DNA of 64,000 nucleotides from Geoalkalibacter halelectricus (GCF_025263685.1 NZ_CP092109.1:744001-808000); one strand, 5' to 3'. Shown: positions 1 to 8,856, numbered from the stretch's first letter. Numbers and translations: made by a program. Notes: generated by a model from the letters alone, not told the origin.

Positions 1-1
1 G

Positions 2-1501
2 GTGCGGCCCGGCGAGAAAATTCCCGTCGACGGTGAGGTGGTCGAAGGGCATTCCTATGTGGACGAATCCATGATTACCGGCGAACCTCTGCCGGTGGTC
101 AAGGAGCAGGGAGCCGAGGTGGTGGGTGGCACCATCAACAAGACCGGCGGCTTCACCTTCCGCGCCACCCGTATTGGCGCCGATACCCTGTTGGCGCAAA
201 TCGTGCGCATGGTCGAGCAGGCGCAAGGGGCGAAATTGCCCATTCAGGCGCTGGTGGACCGGGTGACCAATTATTTCGTGCCGGCGGTGATCGGCGCGTC
301 GCTGCTGACCTTCATGGTGTGGATCTTTTTGGGACCGGCTCCGGCGTTGACCTTTGCCCTGGTCAATGCGGTCGCGGTACTCATCATCGCCTGCCCCTGC
401 GCCATGGGGCTGGCGACGCCGACCTCGATCATGGTCGGCACCGGAAAGGGTGCCGAATTGGGCATTTTGTTTCGCAAGGGCGATGCCTTGCAGCGTCTGC
501 GAGATGCGCAGGTGATCGCTTTGGATAAAACGGGCACCCTGACGCGGGGCCGTCCGGAACTGACCGATTTCATCGTCGCCGAGGATTTCGACGAAAATAC
601 GGTACTGCGGCTGGTAGCCGCCGTGGAACGCCTATCCGAACATCCCATTGCCGAAGCCATCGTCGCCGCCGCCCGAGAGCGGGGGCTCGAGGTCGGCGAA
701 GGCAGTGACTTTGCCGCGGAACCGGGGTTCGGTGTCGTTGCGACGGTCGCCGGTCGGCGCATCCAGGTAGGGGCCGATCGTTTCATGCGCAGGCTCGACC
801 TTGATCCCGATGTTTTTGCCCAACAGGCACAAGACCTCTCCTCCCAAGGCAAGACACCGCTTTATGCCGCGGTGGACGGACGGCTCGCCGCCATTCTGGC
901 CGTGTCCGACCCCATCAAGGATTCGACGCCCGCCGCCATCAAGGCTCTTCACGCCGAGGGTTTGCGGGTGGTTATGATCACCGGGGACAACCGCCGCACT
1001 GCCGAGGCCATCGGCCGACGACTTGGCATCGATCAGGTCGTTGCCGAGGTCCTGCCCGACGGCAAAGTCGACGCCGTGCGTGAGCTTCAGTCCGGGGAGC
1101 GCAAAGTCGTTTTCGTCGGCGACGGCATCAACGACGCTCCCGCTCTGGCGCAGGCCGATGTCGGCATCGCCATCGGTACCGGCACCGATATCGCCATGGA
1201 ATCGGCGGAAGTCGTTCTCATGTCGGGCGATCTGCGCAATGTGCCCAATGCCATCGCCTTGTCCAGGGCCACCCTGACCAACATCAAGCAAAATCTGTTC
1301 TGGGCCTTTGCCTACAACACTCTGCTCATCCCCGTGGCAGCCGGCATCCTTTACCCTTTTCTCGGCTTGCTGCTCTCGCCGGTCTTTGCCGCGTTGGCAA
1401 TGGCCGCCTCCAGCGTGTGCGTGCTGAGCAACGCCTTGCGCCTGCGGCGCTTTTCTCCCCCCATTCCCGCCCAGGTCGCCAAGGAAACGATCACGGGGTA
1501 G
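2..1501 (+). CDS. copA: Cu(I)-translocating P-type ATPase, 3' part
   Basis: Partial gene: the reading frame is already open at the window edge, so the N-terminal metal-binding domains and first membrane helices lie outside. What is visible is the actuator loop with TGE (residues 26-28), the CPC metal-site motif in a membrane helix (131-133), the phosphorylation motif DKTGTLT (Asp175), the SEHP nucleotide-binding motif and the hinge GDGINDAP near 373. The last two helices carry YN and MAASS, the pattern of Cu(I)-exporting P1B-1 ATPases, so copper or silver export across the inner membrane is the best call. It ends about 300 bases before the next gene. Confidence 0.9.
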   Translation: MRPGEKIPVDGEVVEGHSYVDESMITGEPLPVVKEQGAEVVGGTINKTGGFTFRATRIGADTLLAQIVRMVEQAQGAKLPIQALVDRVTNYFVPAVIGASLLTFMVWIFLGPAPALTFALVNAVAVLIIACPCAMGLATPTSIMVGTGKGAELGILFRKGDALQRLRDAQVIALDKTGTLTRGRPELTDFIVAEDFDENTVLRLVAAVERLSEHPIAEAIVAAARERGLEVGEGSDFAAEPGFGVVATVAGRRIQVGADRFMRRLDLDPDVFAQQAQDLSSQGKTPLYAAVDGRLAAILAVSDPIKDSTPAAIKALHAEGLRVVMITGDNRRTAEAIGRRLGIDQVVAEVLPDGKVDAVRELQSGERKVVFVGDGINDAPALAQADVGIAIGTGTDIAMESAEVVLMSGDLRNVPNAIALSRATLTNIKQNLFWAFAYNTLLIPVAAGILYPFLGLLLSPVFAALAMAASSVCVLSNALRLRRFSPPIPAQVAKETITG

Positions 1502-1802
1502 GTTCGCCGGCCGGTCTTCGACGGCAATTTTCCCACTTTCTGGAAAAATCTCCTTCGCCTGCTAGACTTTCCATTTGTTTCCCGTGTTTTGACGGCTTGC
1601 CATGAATGGGCGCAAATTCCGTCGGGCATTCTTACAGCCAAGGTAACTGTTCAGCATGGGGTCGCAACCCCCATGACAAGGGGCGCTTTTCGCCGTCCAT
1701 GGCCGCTAGACTGGCGCCATCCCTGGCGCCAGACACCCTCGCCATGGGGGCTGCGACCCCAAACCGGGTGAAATAGATACCAACAAAAAAAGGAGGCACA
1801 GC
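1502..1802. other. Intergenic region copA-hcp
   Basis: About 300 bases without a gene. The first 140 bases show no clear promoter or terminator. The rest is filled by a long copy of the interspersed palindromic repeat, which ends only nine bases before the strong AGGAGG ribosome binding site of hcp. Any hcp transcript starting upstream would carry the folded repeat in its 5' leader. Confidence 0.7.
1642..1781 (+). repeat. Interspersed palindromic repeat, long copy R1
   Basis: 140 bp, from GGTAACTG to GATACC. The outer arms GGGGTCGCAACCCCCATG and CATGGGGGCTGCGACCCC pair with one A-C mismatch. Inside are a GGCG-cTTTT-CGCC hairpin and CTGGCGCCA/TGGCGCCAG with a 4-nt loop. It matches the copies at 3923 and 43242 almost base for base. 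It lies between copA and hcp, immediately before the hcp ribosome binding site. Confidence 0.93.
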
Positions 1803-3443
1803 ATGGAAGCAATGTTCTGTTACCAGTGTGAGCAGGCGGCGCAGGGGACCGGCTGCACCAAGATGGGCGTGTGCGGTAAAACTCCGGAGGTCGCAGCTCT
1901 GCAAAATCTCATTGTGTGGGGATTGATGGGGATGTCCTTCTGGGCGCACAAGGCGCGCGAGAAGGGAGCCATCGATGCCGAGATCGACCTGCACCTCATT
2001 GAGGCCCTGTTCACCACGGTGACCAATGTGGATTTCGACCCCGAGAGCTGCGCTGCCGTGGCGGAAAAGACCGTGGAGATGCGCGACCGGGCCTGGACCT
2101 TGTTCGAAAAAGCCAATGGCGGCCCCTATACCGGGGATGTTCCCGACGCTGCCGCCGCCTGGGCCTGTCCCGACAGTCGCGAAGAAATGGTCAAGCTGGG
2201 TCGTGAAAAGGACGTGCGCAGATTCAACAGCGACGCCGACATCAACTCGGTGCAGAACATCCTGCTCTATGGGTGCAAGGGCATGGCCGCCTATGCCGAC
2301 CACGCCCACATCCTGGGCAAGGATGACAGGGAGATCTACGCTTTTATGCACAAGGCGCTGGCGGCCATTGCCGAGAGCAAGCTCGGGCTGATGGACTTTG
2401 TCAATTTGTGCATGGAATGCGGGCAGACCAATATCAAGACCATGGGGCTGCTCAATCAGGCGCACATCGAGAATTACCAGAAACCCCAGCCCACCCCGGT
2501 CAGTATCGGTGCCAAGGCCGGCAAGGCGATTCTGGTGTCGGGTCATGATCTGAAAATGCTCGAGGAACTGCTCAAGCAGACCGAAAGCAAGGGGATCAAC
2601 GTATATACGCATGTGGAGATGCTGCCCGCCCACGGCTATCCGGGCCTGAAGAAATATAGTCATCTCGTGGGCAACTTCGGCGGCGCCTGGCAGAGTCAGT
2701 ACGAAGAATTTCAGAAATTTCCCGGAGCCATCATTTTCAACACCAACTGCCTGCAACGGCCTGCCGATACCTACAAGGACCGCCTGTTCACCTGGGGCCG
2801 CGTCAAGTGGCCGGGCGTCAAGCACATCGACGGCTGGGACTTCTCCGAGGTGATCGCCGCCGCCCAGAAAGCCGAAGGTTTCACGGAGAAGCCCGACAAG
2901 GAAATCCTCACCGGTTGCGGGCACGATGCCGTCCTGGGATTGGCCGACAAGGTCATCGCGGCGGTCAAATCCGGCGCCATCAAGCGCTTTTTCGTCATCG
3001 GCGGCTGTGACGGGGCCAAGCCCGGACGCAACTACTACACCCAGTTCGCCGAAAAATTGCCCAAGGATACGGTCATTTTGACCCTCGCCTGCGGCAAGTA
3101 CCGCTTCAACAAGCTCGATCTGGGCGATATCGGCGGCATCCCGCGCTTGCTCGACGTCGGTCAGTGCAACGATGCCTACTCGGCGGTGCAGATCGCCCTG
3201 GCCCTGGCCGAGGCTTTTGACTGCGAGGTCAATGATCTGCCGCTGTCCATCGTTCTGAGCTGGTACGAGCAAAAGGCCGTGGTGGTGCTGCTGGCTCTTT
3301 TGTCCCTGGGAATCAAGAACATGAAACTCGGCCCCAGTCTGCCAGGATTCGTTACACCCAACGTGCTCAACTTTCTGGTGGAGAATTTCAACATCGGTCC
3401 CATCGGTTCGGTGGAAGACGATATGAAGCAGATGCTTGGTTAG
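1803..3443 (+). CDS. hcp: Hybrid cluster protein / hydroxylamine reductase (class I)
   Basis: 546 aa, cytoplasmic. The N-terminal cysteines C6-x2-C9-x8-C18-x5-C24 are the class I spacing found in strict anaerobes, which binds a [4Fe-4S] cluster; enterobacterial class II proteins use a wider spacing. Hybrid-cluster ligands are visible downstream in order: an HVEMLPAHG segment, a Cys in FNTNC, the persulfide Cys in IGGCDG, LACGKYRF, GQCNDAYS, and late Glu/Lys residues in the WYEQK region. The family reduces hydroxylamine in vitro and acts in nitric oxide detoxification and S-nitrosylation. An AGGAGG lies eight bases before ATG. No hcr reductase gene is adjacent; the next gene is a cytochrome c lipoprotein. 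Confidence 0.95.
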   Translation: MEAMFCYQCEQAAQGTGCTKMGVCGKTPEVAALQNLIVWGLMGMSFWAHKAREKGAIDAEIDLHLIEALFTTVTNVDFDPESCAAVAEKTVEMRDRAWTLFEKANGGPYTGDVPDAAAAWACPDSREEMVKLGREKDVRRFNSDADINSVQNILLYGCKGMAAYADHAHILGKDDREIYAFMHKALAAIAESKLGLMDFVNLCMECGQTNIKTMGLLNQAHIENYQKPQPTPVSIGAKAGKAILVSGHDLKMLEELLKQTESKGINVYTHVEMLPAHGYPGLKKYSHLVGNFGGAWQSQYEEFQKFPGAIIFNTNCLQRPADTYKDRLFTWGRVKWPGVKHIDGWDFSEVIAAAQKAEGFTEKPDKEILTGCGHDAVLGLADKVIAAVKSGAIKRFFVIGGCDGAKPGRNYYTQFAEKLPKDTVILTLACGKYRFNKLDLGDIGGIPRLLDVGQCNDAYSAVQIALALAEAFDCEVNDLPLSIVLSWYEQKAVVVLLALLSLGIKNMKLGPSLPGFVTPNVLNFLVENFNIGPIGSVEDDMKQMLG

Positions 3444-3456
3444 GCTGGATAAATGG

Positions 3457-3487
3457 ACGCCGCCCCTGGACTGTCCAGGAGCGGCGT
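3457..3487 (+). other. Hairpin between hcp and the cytochrome gene
   Basis: ACGCCGC (3457-3463) pairs with GCGGCGT (3481-3487) around an inner CCTGGA/TCCAGG stem. No U-run follows, so it is not a good intrinsic terminator. It may stabilise or separate the two messages. Confidence 0.5.
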
Positions 3488-3517
3488 GCCTTGATTCGCA
3501 ATTTTAGGGAGGAATAA

Positions 3518-3901
3518 ATGAAGAACGTCAGGAAAAAAATTTTCGTGGTTTTGGCACTGGCCGGAGCTTTGACGATCGTGGGTTGCAGCGAGCGCAGGGA
3601 AGAAGCGCCCGCGGCGCCTCCGGCAACCCCGGCGGTCACCCCGGCGGCGGTTGATATGGAGGCAGCCGAATCCCTGTTCAACCAGCATTGCGCGGCCTGC
3701 CATCCCGACGGTGGCAACGTCATGCGTCCCGAGAGAAACCTCTCGCACGCCAACCTCATGGAAAGAGGATTGGGAACTCCGGAGAGTCTCAGGGATTATC
3801 TGCGTGATCCCGGTCCGGGTATGCCGGCATTTGATGCGAATACCATCTCCGATGAGCAAGGCGAAAACCTCGGCCATTACATTCTGGAAAAGTTCCAATG
3901 A
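3518..3901 (+). CDS. Small c-type cytochrome lipoprotein
   Basis: 127 aa. The N-terminus is a lipoprotein signal with lipobox IVGC (Cys23), followed by an Ala/Pro-rich tether (30-45). One haem motif CAACH (58-62) and a likely distal ligand Met102 in GPGMPAF place it in the class I monohaem cytochrome c family, so it is a membrane-anchored periplasmic electron carrier. GGGAGGAA precedes the ATG. It lies 74 bases after hcp on the same strand, possibly co-transcribed. Whether it serves hcp is not shown by the sequence. Confidence 0.85.
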   Translation: MKNVRKKIFVVLALAGALTIVGCSERREEAPAAPPATPAVTPAAVDMEAAESLFNQHCAACHPDGGNVMRPERNLSHANLMERGLGTPESLRDYLRDPGPGMPAFDANTISDEQGENLGHYILEKFQ

Positions 3902-3922
3902 GGTGATAAGAAGTTGGTAGGT

Positions 3923-4061
3923 TGTAACTTTGCGGCATGGGGTCGCAATCCCCCTGTCAAGGGGCGCTTTTCGCCATCCATGGCCGCTTGACTGGCGCCA
4001 TCCATGGCGCCAGACACCCCTGTCAGGGGGATTGCGACCCCACAGCGGGTGATTGGATACC
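3923..4061 (+). repeat. Interspersed palindromic repeat, long copy R2
   Basis: 139 bp. The outer arms GGGGTCGCAATCCCCCTG and CAGGGGGATTGCGACCCC are perfectly complementary. Compared with R1 the arms changed on both sides together (CATG to CTG, AAC to AAT), which preserves the pairing. The inner CTGGCGCCA/TGGCGCCAG hairpin is intact. It starts 21 bases after the cytochrome stop codon. Confidence 0.93.
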
Positions 4062-4087
4062 ATTTTTGTATATATTCGTCAGGATGG

Positions 4088-4140
4088 CGCCGCCTGTTCA
4101 TGTCTTTCCCAAGGAAAGCTTTGAATAGGCGGCGTTTTTT
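4088..4140 (+). terminator. Intrinsic terminator after the cytochrome gene
   Basis: CGCCGCCTGTTCA (4088-4100) pairs with TGAATAGGCGGCG (4122-4134; one G-U pair), enclosing a second stem CTTTCC/GGAAAG, and is followed by six T. It ends the hcp-cytochrome transcript beyond the repeat. Confidence 0.85.
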
Positions 4141-4165
4141 CGCGCCAACCACGCGGTGAATTGTT

Positions 4166-4194
4166 TTGACGCGAAACGGCCTTGAAGGTTAAGA
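4166..4194 (+). promoter_or_regulatory. Probable sigma-70 promoter of the RND operon
   Basis: TTGACG (4166-4171), 17 bases, TTAAGA (4189-4194). It lies just after a terminator and about 100 bases before the adaptor gene, so it is the natural promoter for that two-gene operon. The -10 is imperfect. Confidence 0.45.
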
Positions 4195-4296
4195 TTTCAA
4201 GGTTGAGAAAATATGGCACAAGGGCTGCAGGCCGATATCCCGGGCGTATGAATTTCGCCGGATGTCGGTTGTTTTACGTTCAGAGGATATCGTCCA

Positions 4297-5367
4297 GTGA
4301 CAAAAATGAATTTCAGGCTGGTTCGTTTCTTCGCGATTCTTTCGACCGCGTGGCTGTTGAGCGGCTGTGGCCGCGAGAGCACGGCGGAAACGGTCGTGGA
4401 ACAACCGGCAAAGGCGCGGATCGTCAGCGTTGCCGTGGAAACCCTGGCCCCCCTTGACCTGGCGGAAACATTCACCTTGCCCGCCACCCTCGAAGCCTGG
4501 GAGGATTTGCTTCTGGCGGCGGAAATCGCCGGCCCGGTGCGGGTTGTCGAGCGGCGCGAGGGCGATCGCGTGCTCAAGGGCGAGGTCATTTTGCGCATCG
4601 ATCCTGAGGCGCGCAAGGCCGACCTCGATCGAGCGCGGGCCGAATTCGACGTGCAACGCAGCCAGTTCGAGCGCATGACCCGTCTGCGTGACGAGCAGAT
4701 CGTGAGCCCCCAGGAATTCGACGACGCTCGGCGCAACTTTGAAGTGGCCCGCGCAACCCTGCGCAGCGCCGAGGTGGCCCTCGGCAAAAGTGTTCTGATA
4801 AGTCCCGTGGACGGAATCATCGACCGCCTGCTGGTGGATCGTGGTGAATTCGTATCCGAAGGCACTCCGGTGGCCGAGGTGGTCCAAGTCGACCGGTTGC
4901 AGGCCGTGGTCGAGGTTCCGGAAAAGGATGTGCATTTTCTGCGGGTCGGCGACCAGGTCGAGGTCATACCCGCGCGCCTGGTCGGAGAAAGCGGCGCGAC
5001 GCGGGTGGGCGAGTTGAACTACTTGGCATTCAAGGCCGATCCCACCACGCGCACCTATCGCGCCAAAGTGGCCGTGGACAACGCCGACGGTACGCTGCGC
5101 CCCGGCATGATCCTGCGGGTGCGCTTTTTGCGCCAATCCTTTCCCCGGGCCCTTGCGGTTCCTCTCTATGCTCTCCTGGAGCGTGGCGGACAGACCCTGG
5201 CCTTCGTCGAGGAGCAGGGTGTGGCACGCCGGCGCGTTATCTCCACCGGCAGCATCATCGGCGACCGGGTGGTGGTGCTCGAAGGTCTGTCTGCGGGCGA
5301 GCGGCTTATCGTGCGCGGTCAGCATCTGCTCGAGGACGGTTCCACGGTGGCGGTGGGTAATCACTGA
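4297..5367 (+). CDS. RND efflux periplasmic adaptor lipoprotein
   Basis: 356 aa, HlyD/AcrA-type membrane fusion protein. The signal peptide ends in a lipobox LLSGC (Cys24), so it is anchored to the inner membrane. Order: split lipoyl domain (about 60-95 and 165-195), alpha-hairpin coiled coil (100-160, rich in Arg/Glu/Gln), beta-barrel, and membrane-proximal domain. Start chosen at GTG 4297 because GAGG sits about ten bases upstream; an ATG nine bases further in lacks spacing. Its stop overlaps the permease start (TGATG). No outer-membrane channel gene is in the cluster, so a shared TolC-like protein is likely. Substrate unknown. Confidence 0.9.
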   Translation: MTKMNFRLVRFFAILSTAWLLSGCGRESTAETVVEQPAKARIVSVAVETLAPLDLAETFTLPATLEAWEDLLLAAEIAGPVRVVERREGDRVLKGEVILRIDPEARKADLDRARAEFDVQRSQFERMTRLRDEQIVSPQEFDDARRNFEVARATLRSAEVALGKSVLISPVDGIIDRLLVDRGEFVSEGTPVAEVVQVDRLQAVVEVPEKDVHFLRVGDQVEVIPARLVGESGATRVGELNYLAFKADPTTRTYRAKVAVDNADGTLRPGMILRVRFLRQSFPRALAVPLYALLERGGQTLAFVEEQGVARRRVISTGSIIGDRVVVLEGLSAGERLIVRGQHLLEDGSTVAVGNH

Positions 5368-8300
5368 TGCTGCTCAGCAACGCCGCCATCAGCCGTCGCA
5401 GCACCGTTTTCACCCTCATGGTGATTGCGCTGGTAGCGGGCCTCTACAGCTACCTGGTGCTGCCGCGCGAATCGGCGCCGGACATCACCATTCCCGTGGT
5501 GCTGGTCGTCACCAATCATGAAGGCGTCGCCCCCGAGGATATCGAAACCCTCATCACTCTACCTTTGGAGCGCAAGCTCAAGGGCCTCAAGGACGTGGAG
5601 AAGATGCGCTCGGTGAGTTCCGAGGGCTCCTCCATGATCACTATCGAATTCACCCCGGATATCGATATCGACAACGCCCGACAACTGGTGCGCGACCGTG
5701 TCGATCAGGCCAAGGGCGATCTGCCCGACGATCTCGAAAACGATCCCTCCATTCTGGAAATCAACATCGCCGAATTTCCCATCCTGATGATCGCGGTATC
5801 GGGTCCGGTGGGCGAGGTGGTCCTCAAGCAGGTGGCCGAGCGCCTTGAGGATTACATCGAACAGATTCCCGGGGTTCTCGACGTGGCGATCACCGGCGAG
5901 CGCGCGCGTCAGGTGCGCGTCGAGTTCGATCCCGACCGCTTGGCGGCTTATCGCTTGTCCTTTGTCGAGATCATGGCCGCCATTCAGCGTGAAAACGTCA
6001 ACATTCCCGGCGGCAGCATCGACATCGGTGAGGGCAAATACCTGCTGCGCATCCCCGGAGAATTCACCGATCCGGCACAGATCGACAACCTGGTGCTGGT
6101 GGTGCGCGACGGGCGTCCCATCTACTTCAAGGATGTCGCCAACATCGTTGATACTTTTGAAGATCCCTTAAGCTACGCCCGCCTCAACGGCGAACCCAGC
6201 GTGACTCTGGCGATCAAGAAGCGCACCGGCGAAAACATCATCGCCGTCGCCGACCAGGTCTTCGCCGTTCTCGAGCAAGCCCAGGATCAGTTGCCGCCGG
6301 GCGTCGAACTGGCGGTGACCCTCAATCAGTCCAAGGATATCCGGCGCATGGTCGCCGAGCTTGAAAACAGCATCCTCACCGGGCTGATTCTGGTGGTGTT
6401 AGTGCTGTTTTTGTTTTTGGGCCTGCGCAATTCCCTGTTCGTCGCCCTGGCTATCCCTTTTTCCATGCTCATCTCCTTCGCGGTGCTCCATGCCCTGGGC
6501 ATTACCTTGAACATGGTGGTGCTGTTCAGCCTGATTCTGGCGCTGGGTATGCTGGTGGACAACGCCATCGTCATCGTCGAAAACATCTATCGCCACATGC
6601 AGGAGGGCAAGGATCGCGTTCAGGCGGCGCGCGCTGCGGTGAGCGAGGTCGGTTGGCCGGTGATCACTTCGACTCTGACCACCTTGTGCGCTTTTTCGCC
6701 GCTGATGTTCTGGCCCGGCATCATGGGCGAATTCATGAAATTCCTGCCCCTGACCCTGATCGTCACCCTAAGCGCGTCGCTGTTCGTGGCTCTGGTCATC
6801 AATCCGGTGGTGTGCGCCAGTTTTCTCTGGGTGGGGCGCCGCAGGCCGCGTAGCGAGGCTTTGCCGCCGGTATTGCGCCTTTATCAGAGCCTGCTGCAAT
6901 GGGCGTTGCGGCGCCGCGCCCTGGTGATGGTTGCGGCGGGCGGTTTTCTCGTCGGCATCGCCATGCTCTACGCTTTTTTCGAACACGGCGTCGAACTGTT
7001 TCCCGACATCGAACCCAACCTGGCCTATGTCGAGATCAGCGCCCCGGAGGGCACCAATCTCGACACCTCGGATGTGCTGGCGCGTGCCGTCGAGGAGATC
7101 GCCTTTGCGGAAGCCGACCTGCGCTTCGTGATTTCCGAAGTCGGGGTCTCGGCCAATGCCGAGATGGGCGGGGAGGGCGGCGGACAGAGCCATCAGAGCA
7201 AGATTTCCCTGGATTTTGTCGAGCGCGAGGAGCGTCGCGAACATGCCGACGCGATCCTGGCGCGGATCCGCCAGGCCGTCGCCGCCTTGCCGGGTGCCGA
7301 AATCAAGGTGGAGAAACACAGGGAAGGCCCGCCCACCGGTCCGCCGGTGAGCATCGAGGTGAGCGGCGAGGATATCGACATCCTGGCGCGGGTGGCCAAT
7401 GAGATCAAGGAGCGCATCAAGGACGTGCGCGGCCTGGTGGATCTCAAGGACGATCTGGTGCGCGCCAATCCGGAAATCCGCATTCTCGTGGATCGGGAGA
7501 AGGCCAGCCTGCTGGGCTTGTCGACGGTTGATATTTCCGAAACCGTCAAGGCCGCGGTGAGCGGCACCAAGCTTGGGGTCTACCGCGAAGGCAACGAGGA
7601 GTACGATATCGTCGCGCGATTGCCCGAGCAGCGGCGCCGCGCCCTGACGGATGTGACGGGGCTTCTGATCCCGTCGATGACCGGCGATCCTGTACCCATT
7701 TCCAGCCTGGCGACCTTTGAAATGGGCACCGGATTCGGCTCCATCCGCCGTATCAATCAGAAGCGGGTGGTGACCATCACCGCCAACACCGCGGGACGCA
7801 ACAGCATCGAGGTGCTGCGCGAGGTGCAGGGTCTGGTGGCGGACCTGGAGGTTCCCGCCGGCTATCGCATCGACTACAGCGGCGAGCAGGAAGAACAGGA
7901 AAAAGCTGTGGCCTTTTTGAGCAAGGCTTTTATCGCCGCCATCTTGCTCATCACTCTGGTGCTGGTGACCCAATTCAACTCGTTTCGCCAGGCGTTGATC
8001 GTCATGACCTCGGTGATTCTATCCCTGTCGGGGGTGTTTCTCGGTCTGACCTTGACCGGCATGGCGTTCGGCATCATTATGACCGGCATCGGCGTGATCT
8101 CCCTGGCGGGCGTGGTGGTCAACAACGCCATCGTGCTCATCGACTACATCAACCAACTGCGCCGCTCGGGGCTGGGTCTGGAGGAGGCGCTGGTGCGTGC
8201 CGGAGTGGTGCGTTTCCGGCCCGTCCTGCTCACCGCCGCGACCACCATCCTCGGCCTGCTGCCCATGGCCTTGGGGTTCAGTTTCGATTTTCGCTCCCTG

Positions 8301-8489
8301 AGCTTTCAGATCGGCGGGGAGTCCGCGGAGTGGTGGGGACCCATGGCCGTGGCGGTGATTTTCGGCCTGGCGGTCGCGACCCTGCTGACCCTGGTGGTGG
8401 TGCCGGTGCTCTATTCCCTGTTACATGACAAACCCCCGCGCGGGTGGTTCGGCAGTCTGCGCCGCAGGGGGGCTAACAATGCGCACTAA
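5367..8489 (+). CDS. RND efflux permease, HAE1-like
   Basis: 1040 aa, the usual size for an inner-membrane RND pump with twelve helices and two large periplasmic loops. TM1 begins near residue 12. Further helices sit around 335-455, 510-530 and 850-1010. The TM4 motif reads GMLVDNAIVIVEN and the TM10 motif GVVVNNAIVLIDY. Compared with AcrB one of the two TM4 aspartates is Asn and the TM10 lysine is Asn, so the proton relay differs from the textbook triad. It is translationally coupled to the adaptor. CzcA-type metal motifs are absent; the substrate cannot be assigned. Confidence 0.9.
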   Translation: MLLSNAAISRRSTVFTLMVIALVAGLYSYLVLPRESAPDITIPVVLVVTNHEGVAPEDIETLITLPLERKLKGLKDVEKMRSVSSEGSSMITIEFTPDIDIDNARQLVRDRVDQAKGDLPDDLENDPSILEINIAEFPILMIAVSGPVGEVVLKQVAERLEDYIEQIPGVLDVAITGERARQVRVEFDPDRLAAYRLSFVEIMAAIQRENVNIPGGSIDIGEGKYLLRIPGEFTDPAQIDNLVLVVRDGRPIYFKDVANIVDTFEDPLSYARLNGEPSVTLAIKKRTGENIIAVADQVFAVLEQAQDQLPPGVELAVTLNQSKDIRRMVAELENSILTGLILVVLVLFLFLGLRNSLFVALAIPFSMLISFAVLHALGITLNMVVLFSLILALGMLVDNAIVIVENIYRHMQEGKDRVQAARAAVSEVGWPVITSTLTTLCAFSPLMFWPGIMGEFMKFLPLTLIVTLSASLFVALVINPVVCASFLWVGRRRPRSEALPPVLRLYQSLLQWALRRRALVMVAAGGFLVGIAMLYAFFEHGVELFPDIEPNLAYVEISAPEGTNLDTSDVLARAVEEIAFAEADLRFVISEVGVSANAEMGGEGGGQSHQSKISLDFVEREERREHADAILARIRQAVAALPGAEIKVEKHREGPPTGPPVSIEVSGEDIDILARVANEIKERIKDVRGLVDLKDDLVRANPEIRILVDREKASLLGLSTVDISETVKAAVSGTKLGVYREGNEEYDIVARLPEQRRRALTDVTGLLIPSMTGDPVPISSLATFEMGTGFGSIRRINQKRVVTITANTAGRNSIEVLREVQGLVADLEVPAGYRIDYSGEQEEQEKAVAFLSKAFIAAILLITLVLVTQFNSFRQALIVMTSVILSLSGVFLGLTLTGMAFGIIMTGIGVISLAGVVVNNAIVLIDYINQLRRSGLGLEEALVRAGVVRFRPVLLTAATTILGLLPMALGFSFDFRSLSFQIGGESAEWWGPMAVAVIFGLAVATLLTLVVVPVLYSLLHDKPPRGWFGSLRRRGANNAH

Positions 8490-8503
8490 ACAAGGAGGAA
8501 TGC

Positions 8504-8785
8504 ATGGCGATTAGCGAGGAGGAATGGGAACTTAAACCCGAGGATCAGGAACTGCGAGCCTTTTGGATTGATCTCGGCAGCAGCATGGAGGAGGATGCCG
8601 CCTGGCAGCGCATTCTGTGGCTGATCCATGAAAAGCTGGAACTGGTAAAACGCGGCGAAGGGGGCAAGGCTCTGTATCGCGACCCCAGGGATGGACGCCT
8701 CTGGGAACTGGCCTATGATCATCCCGAACTTAAGAACGGCGGCCCGCCGCGCCTGACCTGCGTCGATCAAGAAAGCCCTTGGTAA
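8504..8785 (+). CDS. Imm27-like immunity-family protein
   Basis: 93 aa, acidic, no signal peptide. The C-terminal half LYRDPRDGRLWELAY followed by GGPPRL matches, as I recall it, the signature of the Immunity protein 27 family (LYxDPxDGRxWELxYP...GGGPPxL), seen with polymorphic toxins but also widespread as single genes. GGAGG lies eight bases before ATG. It starts 14 bases after the RND permease gene and may share its transcript. No toxin gene is adjacent. The stop codon is formed by the first bases of a palindromic repeat copy. The function of this single copy is unknown. Confidence 0.75.
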   Translation: MAISEEEWELKPEDQELRAFWIDLGSSMEEDAAWQRILWLIHEKLELVKRGEGGKALYRDPRDGRLWELAYDHPELKNGGPPRLTCVDQESPW

Positions 8786-8848
8786 CTGTTCAACCTGGGG
8801 TCGCAACCGCCATGACAAGCGACAATGGGGGTTGCGATCCATAGGTAC
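8781..8848 (+). repeat. Interspersed palindromic repeat, short copy R3
   Basis: 68 bp internally deleted copy: GGTAACTGTTCA, then the left arm GGGGTCGCAACCGCCAT, a short centre, and the right arm ATGGGGGTTGCGATCC. The inner GGCGCC hairpin is missing. Its first bases supply the TAA stop of the Imm27-like gene. Confidence 0.8.
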
Positions 8849-8856
8849 AGCCTTTG

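Larger units (their letters stand above)
3902..4296. other. Intergenic region cytochrome-RND operon
   Basis: 395 bases without a gene. In order it holds a long copy of the palindromic repeat (3923-4061), a strong intrinsic terminator (4088-4140), and a promoter-like TTGACG-N17-TTAAGA (4166-4194) ahead of the efflux operon. The remaining 100 bases are an untranslated leader with no structure I recognise. Confidence 0.75.

Noticed and set aside
1632-3272. Long open frame antisense to hcp
   Set aside because: Its residues mirror hcp codon positions and it has no family resemblance; GC-rich genes commonly leave such open antisense frames.
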